A DNA stretch of 64,000 bases from Alphaproteobacteria bacterium (GTDB lineage Bacteria; Planctomycetota; Phycisphaerae; UBA1845): contig JANQQE010000011.1 in assembly GCA_028285105.1 (NCBI GenBank), positions 819,856-883,855 of the forward strand, given 5' to 3'. Numbering within the stretch: position 1 is the stretch's first letter; each line of letters starts with the position of its first letter. A program made the translations under genes and the position numbers. Positions 1 through 7,741 of this stretch are shown here, one piece after another. The notes under the pieces are model-generated. The model saw only the letters and a list, made by a program, of their open reading frames with translations, was not told the DNA's origin and did not search any database.

Positions 1-1045
1 GCCAGAAGCGATCCCAATCCGGATGATTCGGCGCCCCCTCGTACATCATGCTGGTCACACCGTTTTGCAGGATACCGTATACGATGTAACTGTGACCGGT
101 CACCCAGCCAATGTCAGCTGTACACCAATAGATGTCGTCGGGTTGAAGATCGAACACGAACTTTGACGTCTGTTGCGTATAAATCATATAGCCAGCCGTC
201 GTGTGCATGATCCCCTTCGGCTTGCCCGTGGTCCCGGACGTATAAAGGATGTAGAGCAAGTCCTCCGAATCGCAGTGTTCAGCCGGACAATCGTCGGACT
301 TGCCATCGATCAAATCGTGCCACCATATGTCACGCCCTTCTTTCATGGTGACATCGTTTTCGGTGCGTTTGAGTACCACGACGGTTTGAATCAGGCTGCA
401 CAGTTCGGTCGCGTCATCGACATTTTGCTTCAGCGGTACGACTTTCCCACGACGCCATCCGCCATCGGCTGTGATGACCACAGAACTCGATGCGTCTTCA
501 ACTCGATCGGCGATGGCGGCTGCACTGAACCCACCGAAGATGATGCTGTGCGGCGCGCCGATTCGGGCACACGCGAGCATGGCCACGACAAGTTCCGGCA
601 CCATCGGCATGTATATCGTGACGCGGTCGCCCTTCTTAACGCCAAGCGATTTCAATGCGTTGGCGAACCTGCTGACTTCACTTAGCAATTCTTTGTAAGT
701 CAGCGTTCGGGTGTCGCCCGGTTCACCTTCCCAAAGAATCGCCGGATGATTGCCGCGCCCGTCGGCGATCTGCTTGTCGACGCAGCTGTAACAAACGTTG
801 GTCTTGCCACCGACGAACCACTTGGCATTCGGCGCGTCCCATTCAAGCACCTTCGAATACGGCTCAAACCAATGGAACCCCTTGGCCACGTCCTCCCAGA
901 ATCCTTCAGGGTCTTCGACGGAACGCTTGTGCATTCGCTCGTACTCGGCGAGGTCGGTGATGTGGGCTTGCGTCGCTAGGTCAGCCGGCGGAGGAAAAGT
1001 TCGGTTTTCGTGTAAAATCGATTCGATGCCGTGGTTGGTCGTCAT
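1..1045 (-). CDS. acs: Acetyl-CoA synthetase, N-terminal part (cut by window edge)
   Basis: AMP-forming acetate-CoA ligase, which activates acetate through acetyl-AMP to acetyl-CoA in the cytoplasm. Only the first ~348 codons are present because the gene runs off the left edge. The translated minus strand shows the ACAS N-terminal region ([18 protein letters not shown], then [10 protein letters not shown]), the segment [38 protein letters not shown], and the adenylate-forming P-loop [11 protein letters not shown]. All sit in the usual order. The ATG is at 1045-1043; no strong Shine-Dalgarno precedes it. It stands alone, divergent from the PEP-CTERM gene across a 600-bp gap. The C-terminal acetylatable-lysine domain lies outside the window. 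Confidence 0.93.
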   Translation of the reverse strand, partial: MTTNHGIESILHENRTFPPPADLATQAHITDLAEYERMHKRSVEDPEGFWEDVAKGFHWFEPYSKVLEWDAPNAKWFVGGKTNVCYSCVDKQIADGRGNHPAILWEGEPGDTRTLTYKELLSEVSRFANALKSLGVKKGDRVTIYMPMVPELVVAMLACARIGAPHSIIFGGFSAAAIADRVEDASSSVVITADGGWRRGKVVPLKQNVDDATELCSLIQTVVVLKRTENDVTMKEGRDIWWHDLIDGKSDDCPAEHCDSEDLLYILYTSGTTGKPKGIMHTTAGYMIYTQQTSKFVFDLQPDDIYWCTADIGWVTGHSYIVYGILQNGVTSMMYEGAPNHPDWDRFW

Positions 1046-1649
1046 GGGTGAGATCCCGTTCGTTTGAAATCCAATAATCCTGCCACCAGAAGCCGACCGC
1101 CTTGTCGAATTAGCCGCGAATCGGCATGAATCGACGATATTGCCGGAAATTGCCTCCGCAAGCAACGAATACCGCCCCTTCCATTTCACGAATCAGTTGC
1201 TAGCAGGGCGAATTGTCGGCATTGATGTAGTCGAGAATTATCTTCAAAAATCCCCATATTTTGATCTCTAAACGAGTTTCACAACTCGCGAAGAAACAGA
1301 CTCAACAAGGACTGAAGATTCCGTAGCAGTTAACCCTTTGATAAAACCGAACTTATGGATTTCACAGGACTCGCTGTTATGTGACGTTAAGATACGGTAA
1401 ATCCTGCCTCAATTAGGTTGTTTTACCTAGACAGGGGGTTTCCAATTCTGTTACGATTAACGGCAGACGTTAGGGAAGGGAAACGGAGTCAGCCAAGTCA
1501 AGTCGTTGCGAGGGCATTTCTTTGTCCAAGTAATTATTTCGGCGATGCTCCTTTTGAGAGAGAGAACCGTAGTTGCAGATTTCAGCGCGGGATGTTCCTG
1601 CGTTGAGACCAGGATTTTGTACGGCAAACTTTCTTTCAGGAGGAGAAAC
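1046..1649. other. Intergenic region between divergent genes
   Basis: About 600 bp separate acs and the PEP-CTERM gene. It should hold both promoters. The only structure I noticed is a short TAGGT/ACCTA hairpin around 1411-1427. I found no convincing coding sequence. Confidence 0.4.
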
Positions 1650-2429
1650 ATGGGACTTCGAAAGTCATTTCTAGCGGCCTCTCTCGCCGCACTGTTCCTC
1701 ACTGCATCGGCCGACGCCGCGCTGCATTGGAACGATGAGTTCAACTATGCAGATGGAGAATTGACCACGTATGACGGCACAGGTGCCGACGTTTCAGGTG
1801 GCCTTTGGTCGCCGCGAAGCGGTACTGGCTTTCCGACCGCCACCTTTGTCGCCAGCGGACAGGCTATTCTACGTCAAGGCAACCCGGCCAGTGAAGATTC
1901 AAATCGCACGATCCCGGCTTTGGGTGCAGGCGAAACAATCTACGTCAGCTACATTTTCTCAGTCGAAGATCTTCGCGCTGGAACTGCAGCATTCAATGGT
2001 GACCAGTCATACTTTGGTCATATTGATTTCAAATCGCGTATTCACCTTCGTGACGGCAGCGATCAGAATCACTACACCCTCGGACTCTCGGGTTCGTCCG
2101 GCGAGCCGGCAGTTGAGTGGGGTTCGGACCTCGATTTTGACACCCAATACCAAGTGATTGTTTCTTATGAATACGACACCGGTATTTCGAACCTGTGGGT
2201 TGATCCGACGGGCGAAGGCAGTTTGAGCATCAGTGACACCAGCGGACCGCTTACCGGCGTTGACTCAGTTGATATGCGACAGGATTTCATCAGCAGTGGC
2301 GATCACGGCGTGGTTTCGGTCGATGCAGTTGCAGCAGGTACCGACTTCGCTTCGGTTCTTCCGGAACCGGCATCACTCGCTTTGCTTGCACTCGGTGGCG
2401 TCACCGTCTTGCGTCGTCGCAGAGCCTAA
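1650..2429 (+). CDS. PEP-CTERM sorting-domain secreted protein
   Basis: Exported protein of 259 residues. An N-terminal signal peptide (MGLRKSFLAASLAALFLTAS, cut near ADA) leads into a beta-rich body with a LamG/concanavalin-like look: NDEFNYADGEL near the start, then a long Asp/Gly-rich stretch. The C-terminus is a PEP-CTERM tag: the PEP motif in VLPEPASLALLALGG, a short hydrophobic helix, and RRRRA. PEP-CTERM tags are handled by the exosortase system and are associated with surface or exopolysaccharide export. The ATG at 1650 follows a strong AGGAGG-type site (1638-1645); an upstream in-frame extension lacks both signal peptide and ribosome site. The body's function is not recognised. Confidence 0.85.
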   Translation: MGLRKSFLAASLAALFLTASADAALHWNDEFNYADGELTTYDGTGADVSGGLWSPRSGTGFPTATFVASGQAILRQGNPASEDSNRTIPALGAGETIYVSYIFSVEDLRAGTAAFNGDQSYFGHIDFKSRIHLRDGSDQNHYTLGLSGSSGEPAVEWGSDLDFDTQYQVIVSYEYDTGISNLWVDPTGEGSLSISDTSGPLTGVDSVDMRQDFISSGDHGVVSVDAVAAGTDFASVLPEPASLALLALGGVTVLRRRRA

Positions 2430-2493
2430 GTGATATCTGACTTGCCCCTTGGCTGGTTCGACCAGCGTTATTGGGCAATAGGTTAATATCAAA

Positions 2494-2528
2494 GCGGGCG
2501 AGTCGAACATTCGACTCGCCCGCTTCTT
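2494..2528. terminator. Bidirectional rho-independent terminator
   Basis: A perfect 13-bp GC-rich stem (2494-2506 with 2511-2523) and a 4-nt loop are followed by TTCTTTC on the plus strand. The minus-strand side has a short T run from 2493-2491. It sits between two converging genes. Confidence 0.8.
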
Positions 2529-2558
2529 TCGTGCCTTTCAATTGCCACCTACCGTGGG

Positions 2559-5045
2559 CTACTCAGTATACGGCGTCATTTCTTCAAACATGGTCAAACG
2601 TTGACGCATCTCATTCAGACTCGTTGCGTTTCGTTGCCCGTCGACCAGTTCCATGGCCTTGCGAATCGTCATAATCGCATCGTCAAATCGTTCATTTGCT
2701 GCGTACGCCACTGCCAGCGTGTCAAGGACTTGCGGCTGCCTGAACTGTGTTCGATTGGCGGCATGGTTGGCCAGAGTCAATGCTTCAGCGGGGTCACGAA
2801 GTTTCTCATCCGTCGTCGTCGCCAGAATCCACGCGATACCGTTTTGGGCAGCCGGGTTGCCTGGATCGAGTTTCAGCGTATTGCGAAATGCAGCCACGGC
2901 TCCGATCTTGTCCTGAGCAAGACTCAAACTCATACCGAGAACAAAATGAGCCTGCGAATCGTCGGGCGACAGTTCGGCTGACCTGGCAAAGCTCGATGTC
3001 GCGTCAGCATGACGCCCCATTCGCTGATACACCAATCCCAGGTTGTGATGCGCTTCAGCGTAGTCAGGACTGAGTTGCGTGGCTTTGGCGAAGTGTTCAA
3101 TCGCTTTCTCCGGTTGACCCAGAGCAGCAAGCGACACGCCATAATTGTTGTGAGCATCGGCGTATTCCGAATCAAGTTCGATCGCCTTGCGAAGTTCAGC
3201 AGCAGCCGTCGCATGGTCGCCCATCGCCCGAATGGCCATCGCCAGATTATGGTGCGCGACAGCGTTCTGAGGATCGAGGATCAAGAGTTTTCGGTACACG
3301 CCAGCCGACTCCTCCGCGCGACCAGCGAGTTGCAGCGTATCCGCGAGCGCCTGCATCGCCTCGGCGTAATCGCGATCAATACCGATCGCACGACGGTAGC
3401 TTTTGATGGCAACGACCAGATTCCCCTTTTTTTTCTGTATGTTACCCATCACAAAGGCAGGACGCGGGTACTCCGGTTTCAATTCGATGGCTTTCCGGCA
3501 CATTGCCTCGGCTTTCGTGACTTGCCCTGTTGCAAGAAATGCCAATGCAAGATTGCTGTATGCCGGTGCATATTTGGGGTCGAGATCGATGGCATTTTGA
3601 AGATGTAAAATGCCCTCGTCGAATTGACCCTCGCGGGCAAGCATCGATCCAAGGTTGTTTTGGGCCAAAGCATATTCGGGCATCCGCTCAACGGCATTTC
3701 GATACAACGCGATCGCCTCTTCCCGTCGCCCTTCTGCCTCGTACGCATCGGCAAGATTGACGAGAATTTGGGGTGTACCCGGCGCGAGCGCATCCATGTG
3801 TTCGCAGAGCGTTTTCGTGTCGGTCCATTTGGTGAGATAACTGCGAACGCCCATGGCTTCGAGACTGCAAACAATTAGTATGACCGCCACCAATCCGTTT
3901 CTGCGCGATGTACGCTTTGGCCACCATGTTTTTAGCGCCCATGCAATCGCCAACAAGATGCCGACGGCTGGCAGGTACAGATACTTATCCGAAGCATAGA
4001 TCCAACTGTATCGAACGAATCCCAATGTCGGAGCCAAACCCAATACGACGAGCATCGCCCCGCCAACAAGCACACGCGTCGATCGCGACGAATAGATCAA
4101 CAAAGCAATCGCGACGACCGTCACCAGTACACCGATCAAGATCGTCGGATTGGACAGTGATATCGGCGTAGGCGGCGGATACACCGAAGTTAGCCCTGTC
4201 GGAAAGATTAACTTCTGGCCGTAAAACGCCACAAGATGACACGTCAGCAACAGATTCTCGAAGAATCCCCTCTGCGTCGATTCAAGCAGTCCGGCTGTTC
4301 GGCTATGCGAAATCAACGTGATCGCCGCAAAGATGCCAGCCAACACAAGCAGCGGAATCTTTTCCACCAGTGACCGCTTGATGTCGCGACGCAGTGGCCA
4401 ATAGTCCATCGCGATGAGCATCGCTGGTAGCGGGACTGCCGTCGGTTTCGAAAGGAGTGCCAACAGGAACCCAAGCGTCGCGCCCACCAGCCAAATCCAG
4501 TGTCGCGCTCGCGTGTATCGAACGTAAAAAATGATCGTCACCAGCGCAAAGAACATCGCAAGCAGCGTCTTGCGCTCGCCGATCCATGCGACCGGCTCGA
4601 CGGTCAGCGGATGCAAACCGAACAGCAATCCGGCAAGCAAGGCGGCTGGCAAGTGACCGAACAGCATCCACAACAGTGCCGCAATCAAGGCGGTGTTCGC
4701 GACATGCAGAATCAAACCGGTTCGATGAAATGCGTAAAGATCGTCCGCCCGTCCTCCGGCAGCATAATCGGCCATGAGCGAGATCATCGAGACAGGCAGG
4801 TAATACCCGTCAACGGTGGAAGGTTCGAGTACTTCGACCAGGAATTGCTTTGTGGAATTCCAACCCGGATTCTGTACCAGCGGGTTATCGCGAAGAAAAT
4901 CACCGTCATCGAGATTCAATGCTTGCGCTGACAATACCGGCCAATGGACAAATGCCACGATCGCACACAGCAGCACAATGCCGACAACGCGCAGCGCCAC
5001 CGAGCCTCGATTGGCAGCCGATCGTTTTTCAGTAACCTCAGGCAT
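2559..5045 (-). CDS. TMTC-like integral membrane protein with C-terminal TPR array
   Basis: An 828-residue protein. The N-terminal ~420 residues form about ten hydrophobic segments with features of the glycosyltransferase-C/TMTC family: LNLDDGDFLRDNP, which holds an acidic pair in the first periplasmic loop, and FGLHPLTVEPVAWIGERK. The second half is about ten TPR units (for example ALAQNNLGSMLAREGQFDE and YADAHNNYGVSLAALGQPE). Families of this shape are membrane sugar transferases or scaffold proteins; the substrate is unknown. ATG 5045 is chosen because AGGAAG stands 12 nt upstream; a TTG eight codons earlier is the alternative. The gene follows waaA by ~50 bp, so co-transcription and a role in cell-envelope glycosylation are plausible inferences. 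Confidence 0.8.
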   Translation of the reverse strand: MPEVTEKRSAANRGSVALRVVGIVLLCAIVAFVHWPVLSAQALNLDDGDFLRDNPLVQNPGWNSTKQFLVEVLEPSTVDGYYLPVSMISLMADYAAGGRADDLYAFHRTGLILHVANTALIAALLWMLFGHLPAALLAGLLFGLHPLTVEPVAWIGERKTLLAMFFALVTIIFYVRYTRARHWIWLVGATLGFLLALLSKPTAVPLPAMLIAMDYWPLRRDIKRSLVEKIPLLVLAGIFAAITLISHSRTAGLLESTQRGFFENLLLTCHLVAFYGQKLIFPTGLTSVYPPPTPISLSNPTILIGVLVTVVAIALLIYSSRSTRVLVGGAMLVVLGLAPTLGFVRYSWIYASDKYLYLPAVGILLAIAWALKTWWPKRTSRRNGLVAVILIVCSLEAMGVRSYLTKWTDTKTLCEHMDALAPGTPQILVNLADAYEAEGRREEAIALYRNAVERMPEYALAQNNLGSMLAREGQFDEGILHLQNAIDLDPKYAPAYSNLALAFLATGQVTKAEAMCRKAIELKPEYPRPAFVMGNIQKKKGNLVVAIKSYRRAIGIDRDYAEAMQALADTLQLAGRAEESAGVYRKLLILDPQNAVAHHNLAMAIRAMGDHATAAAELRKAIELDSEYADAHNNYGVSLAALGQPEKAIEHFAKATQLSPDYAEAHHNLGLVYQRMGRHADATSSFARSAELSPDDSQAHFVLGMSLSLAQDKIGAVAAFRNTLKLDPGNPAAQNGIAWILATTTDEKLRDPAEALTLANHAANRTQFRQPQVLDTLAVAYAANERFDDAIMTIRKAMELVDGQRNATSLNEMRQRLTMFEEMTPYTE

Positions 5046-5093
5046 TCGCAATATTCTTCCTACCCGCAAGCAAGTAATGCCTCGGGACTTGGT

Positions 5094-6407
5094 CTAACCC
5101 GCTTTCAAGAACTCTAGAATCTTGCGCACACTGTCATCGGTAGCGCCACGATTCTTGAGGACTGTTTCTTTCGCGGCTTGGCCCATTTGTTTACGCGCGG
5201 TATCGTCCGATGCTATGGTAACAATTTGCAGCGCCAGCGCGCTGGATGAATCGACCTGCACCAATGCGCCGGCTTCTCGAAGCTGGCTGGATGCGTCACG
5301 AAAATTGGCCATGTCCAATCCGGTGACGATCGGCTTTGCGAGGGCTGCAACCTCCATCGGATCGGAACCTCCCATCGGAACCAACGACCGCCCCACGAAG
5401 ACTACATCAGCCAGTGCGTAAAACTTCCGAAGTTCTCCCATCGTATCCCCCAGGTAGACATGAGTGTGCCCCACCCTTTCAGGGTGGGGGATGGAAGAAT
5501 CTGAACCATCCGCCCGTTCACTTCGACGCACACAAGAGCATCCGCGCTTTTCAATCAACGCAGCCACCTCATCAAAACGCTCGGGCTTGCGGGGTATCAA
5601 CGCAAGTTGCAGATTCGGGAGCTTTGCTCTAACCGAGTCGAAGGCATCCAGAATCATCGCCTCTTCACCAGGACCGGTACTACCGCATACCCACAGCGGC
5701 GATTCGGCATCAATGCCCATGGCAGCCGCTAGTTCGTCTTGCCCGTCGATACGGTCCGCCACCTCTGCGGTATCCCACTTGACTGACCCCGTAACGTCGA
5801 TGCGATCATCGGTCACGCCCAATCGCATGAAGCGGCTGGCGATGGGGTCATCCTGCGCCCCAATCCAAGCCAACGCCTTGAACATTCTCCGAGACAGCGG
5901 TCCCAGCATCGCCAACCGTTTGCAACTTCGTTCGGTTAGGCGGCCATTGATAACGCAGACGGGAATCCCCCTCTTCGCCGCGATGATCGCCAGGTTGTAC
6001 CAAACCTCCAACTCCACCAGCACGATGACAGCCGGATCGATGGTGCGAATGGCATTTCGAACCGCCCAACTGAAATCGAGCGGGTATCGAAACACGCGAT
6101 CGGCACCGAACAACTGACAGCCGCGTGCGAAACCCGTATCCGTCGTCGTCGATATCACAACCTCCAGCGAGGGGTCGGCAGCTTCCAGCCGCTCGACGAA
6201 GAGTCTTGCAGCGTTGATCTCGCCAAGGGACACAGCGTGAACCCAGACCCGCCGCCGATCCGAAGTTTTGGCCAGCGATGACCTCGGACCGGTGAGTTTC
6301 TCACGCCAGCCGGTGCGGTTCTTGTGTTGGGCGATCATCTGGTAAGTCAAGACGGGGACGTACGCGAGTCCCGCGAAGACATAGACGATGTTGGCAAACC
6401 ATGACAT
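5094..6407 (-). CDS. waaA: 3-deoxy-D-manno-octulosonic acid (KDO) transferase
   Basis: Membrane-anchored GT30 glycosyltransferase that transfers KDO from CMP-KDO to the lipid A precursor. Visible family features: an N-terminal membrane helix (SWFANIVYVFAGLAYVPVL), RRVWVHAVSLGEINAAR with the catalytic-type Glu, STTTDTGF, a PLDFSWAVR segment, VELEVWYN, NGRLTERS, GSVKWD, and in the C-terminal Rossmann half YLGDTMGELRKFYALADVVFVG followed by GGSDPMEVAALAKP (typically GGHNPLE). Length from ATG 6407 is 437, near the family's ~425. A start 31 codons upstream (6500) is possible but adds a non-hydrophobic leader. A palindromic hairpin sits inside the coding region (separate entry). Presence implies LPS synthesis. 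Confidence 0.92.
   Translation of the reverse strand: MSWFANIVYVFAGLAYVPVLTYQMIAQHKNRTGWREKLTGPRSSLAKTSDRRRVWVHAVSLGEINAARLFVERLEAADPSLEVVISTTTDTGFARGCQLFGADRVFRYPLDFSWAVRNAIRTIDPAVIVLVELEVWYNLAIIAAKRGIPVCVINGRLTERSCKRLAMLGPLSRRMFKALAWIGAQDDPIASRFMRLGVTDDRIDVTGSVKWDTAEVADRIDGQDELAAAMGIDAESPLWVCGSTGPGEEAMILDAFDSVRAKLPNLQLALIPRKPERFDEVAALIEKRGCSCVRRSERADGSDSSIPHPERVGHTHVYLGDTMGELRKFYALADVVFVGRSLVPMGGSDPMEVAALAKPIVTGLDMANFRDASSQLREAGALVQVDSSSALALQIVTIASDDTARKQMGQAAKETVLKNRGATDDSVRKILEFLKAG
5469..5489. repeat. Perfect palindromic hairpin inside waaA
   Basis: A 9-bp GC-rich inverted repeat with a TTC loop (CCCCACCCT/AGGGTGGGG) lies in the waaA reading frame. It encodes part of a loop just before the conserved LGDTMGEL motif, where an extra IPHPERVGHTH-like segment appears. 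Confidence 0.75.
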
Positions 6408-6560
6408 TGGGCACGATGGTAGAGTCGAGCGAATCGGCAGGCAACCACCCGTCGCGAGTCGCCTTGACTTGATCGGAAGAAATTCTGAAGATGCGCCCAT
6501 TCGTGGCGGGAACGATCCCTGCGCTCAGCAATCTCTGAACCAGCTTTTGGACGATTGTCT

Positions 6561-7661
6561 ATGCCCCCTGAAAAGACACCGCTCGCCGCCCTGCCCACAG
6601 CAAAGCGGGTGGCTATGCTGAATCGCGACGACCGCCTGTTTCATGTGATTCTCGCCCAACAGGTACAGCGCGACACGATCGATCATCTCTGCAAACTTGC
6701 GGAAATGATCCGGACGGTCGCCGAGTCGCGGCAAGGCGTGCATTTTCTGCGCACGCTGCTAAGCCACAAACGGGCGATGCTCTACTTCATTCAGCCGTCC
6801 ACGCGTACATTCCTGTCGTTCGCGTCGGCATGTCAGATTCTGGGCATGCCCTACGACGAAGTGCGGAACCCCTCGGTTTCATCGGAGATCAAAGGCGAGA
6901 CCGAAGACGACACCATGCGGGTGTTGAGCCAATACTTCGACCTCATCATCATGCGGCACCCGGTCGAAGGGTTTGCCGAAACGATGGCCCACGAACTCGA
7001 CGCCCTGCACCTGTCGATTCCTATTGTTAATGGTGGATCGGGAAAAGATCAACATCCCACGCAGGCGCTGTTGGACATCTACACGTTGCAGCGAAGTTTT
7101 GCAGACGAGACAGGTCCGCAAGGTATACCCAGCTTTGCGCAGGACAAGATGTCCGAAAAGACGATTGCATTCGTCGGCGATTTGAAACGGGGTCGTACCG
7201 TGCGGAGCCTCGTCTATCTGCTTTGTCGTTATCCGGGTGTGCGGTTGATATTTGTCTCTCCACCGGAACTGGGATTGGAGCAGGACATCATCAGCTATTT
7301 GAAACGCAACGAGATGGCGTTCGACACAGCCAACGATCTTGGCGAAATCATAGGTCAATGCGATGCCGTTTACATGACCCGCCTTCAGGACGAGTACGAC
7401 GTCAAGGGCGAGTCAAAGGCTATCGATTACGATCGCTTTCGACTCTCAGCCGACATGGCACCAAAGTTCAAACCGAATCTTGCGATCCTGCATCCGCTGC
7501 CCCGTCGCAACGAACTCGACAGAGCGCTGGATACCGACCCGCGGGCTCGCTATTGGGATCAGGTGAAAAACGGCATGTGGATGCGGGCTGCGATTATTGC
7601 GTACATCTTCAATGCCGACGCCGCAATCCTCGACCACTTTCAAAGTCACTACACCTATTAG
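6561..7661 (+). CDS. pyrB: Aspartate/ornithine carbamoyltransferase family, likely aspartate carbamoyltransferase
   Basis: Catalyses carbamoyl phosphate + L-aspartate to N-carbamoyl-aspartate, the first committed step of pyrimidine synthesis. The protein (~366 aa) has the carbamoyl-phosphate loop FIQPSTRTFLSFASA (residues ~76-90), MRHPVEGF, the GGSGKDQHPTQALLDIYT motif, IAFVGDLKRGRTVRSL (typical of PyrB rather than ArgF), YMTRLQDEYD, and HPLPRRNELDRALDTDPRA near the C-terminus. It is longer than the E. coli catalytic chain (~310) because of an N-terminal extension and an insert (ADETGPQGIPSFAQDKMSEK). ATG 6561 is used; ATG 6615 is an alternative. No pyrI or other pyr gene is adjacent. Confidence 0.9.
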   Translation: MPPEKTPLAALPTAKRVAMLNRDDRLFHVILAQQVQRDTIDHLCKLAEMIRTVAESRQGVHFLRTLLSHKRAMLYFIQPSTRTFLSFASACQILGMPYDEVRNPSVSSEIKGETEDDTMRVLSQYFDLIIMRHPVEGFAETMAHELDALHLSIPIVNGGSGKDQHPTQALLDIYTLQRSFADETGPQGIPSFAQDKMSEKTIAFVGDLKRGRTVRSLVYLLCRYPGVRLIFVSPPELGLEQDIISYLKRNEMAFDTANDLGEIIGQCDAVYMTRLQDEYDVKGESKAIDYDRFRLSADMAPKFKPNLAILHPLPRRNELDRALDTDPRARYWDQVKNGMWMRAAIIAYIFNADAAILDHFQSHYTY

Positions 7662-7688
7662 GCATCTGCCGTGATCGTTACAAAAAAT

Positions 7689-7719
7689 GCCACCGCTGTT
7701 TCCAACGGTGGCCTTATTT
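7689..7719. terminator. Bidirectional terminator after pyrB
   Basis: GCCACCG (7689-7695) pairs with CGGTGGC (7706-7712), followed by CTTATTT. A six-A run at 7682-7687 supplies the U tract for the opposite strand. It serves the converging pyrB and lipoprotein genes. Confidence 0.8.
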
Positions 7720-7741
7720 GAATCCTAACGGGTGGCAAGGC

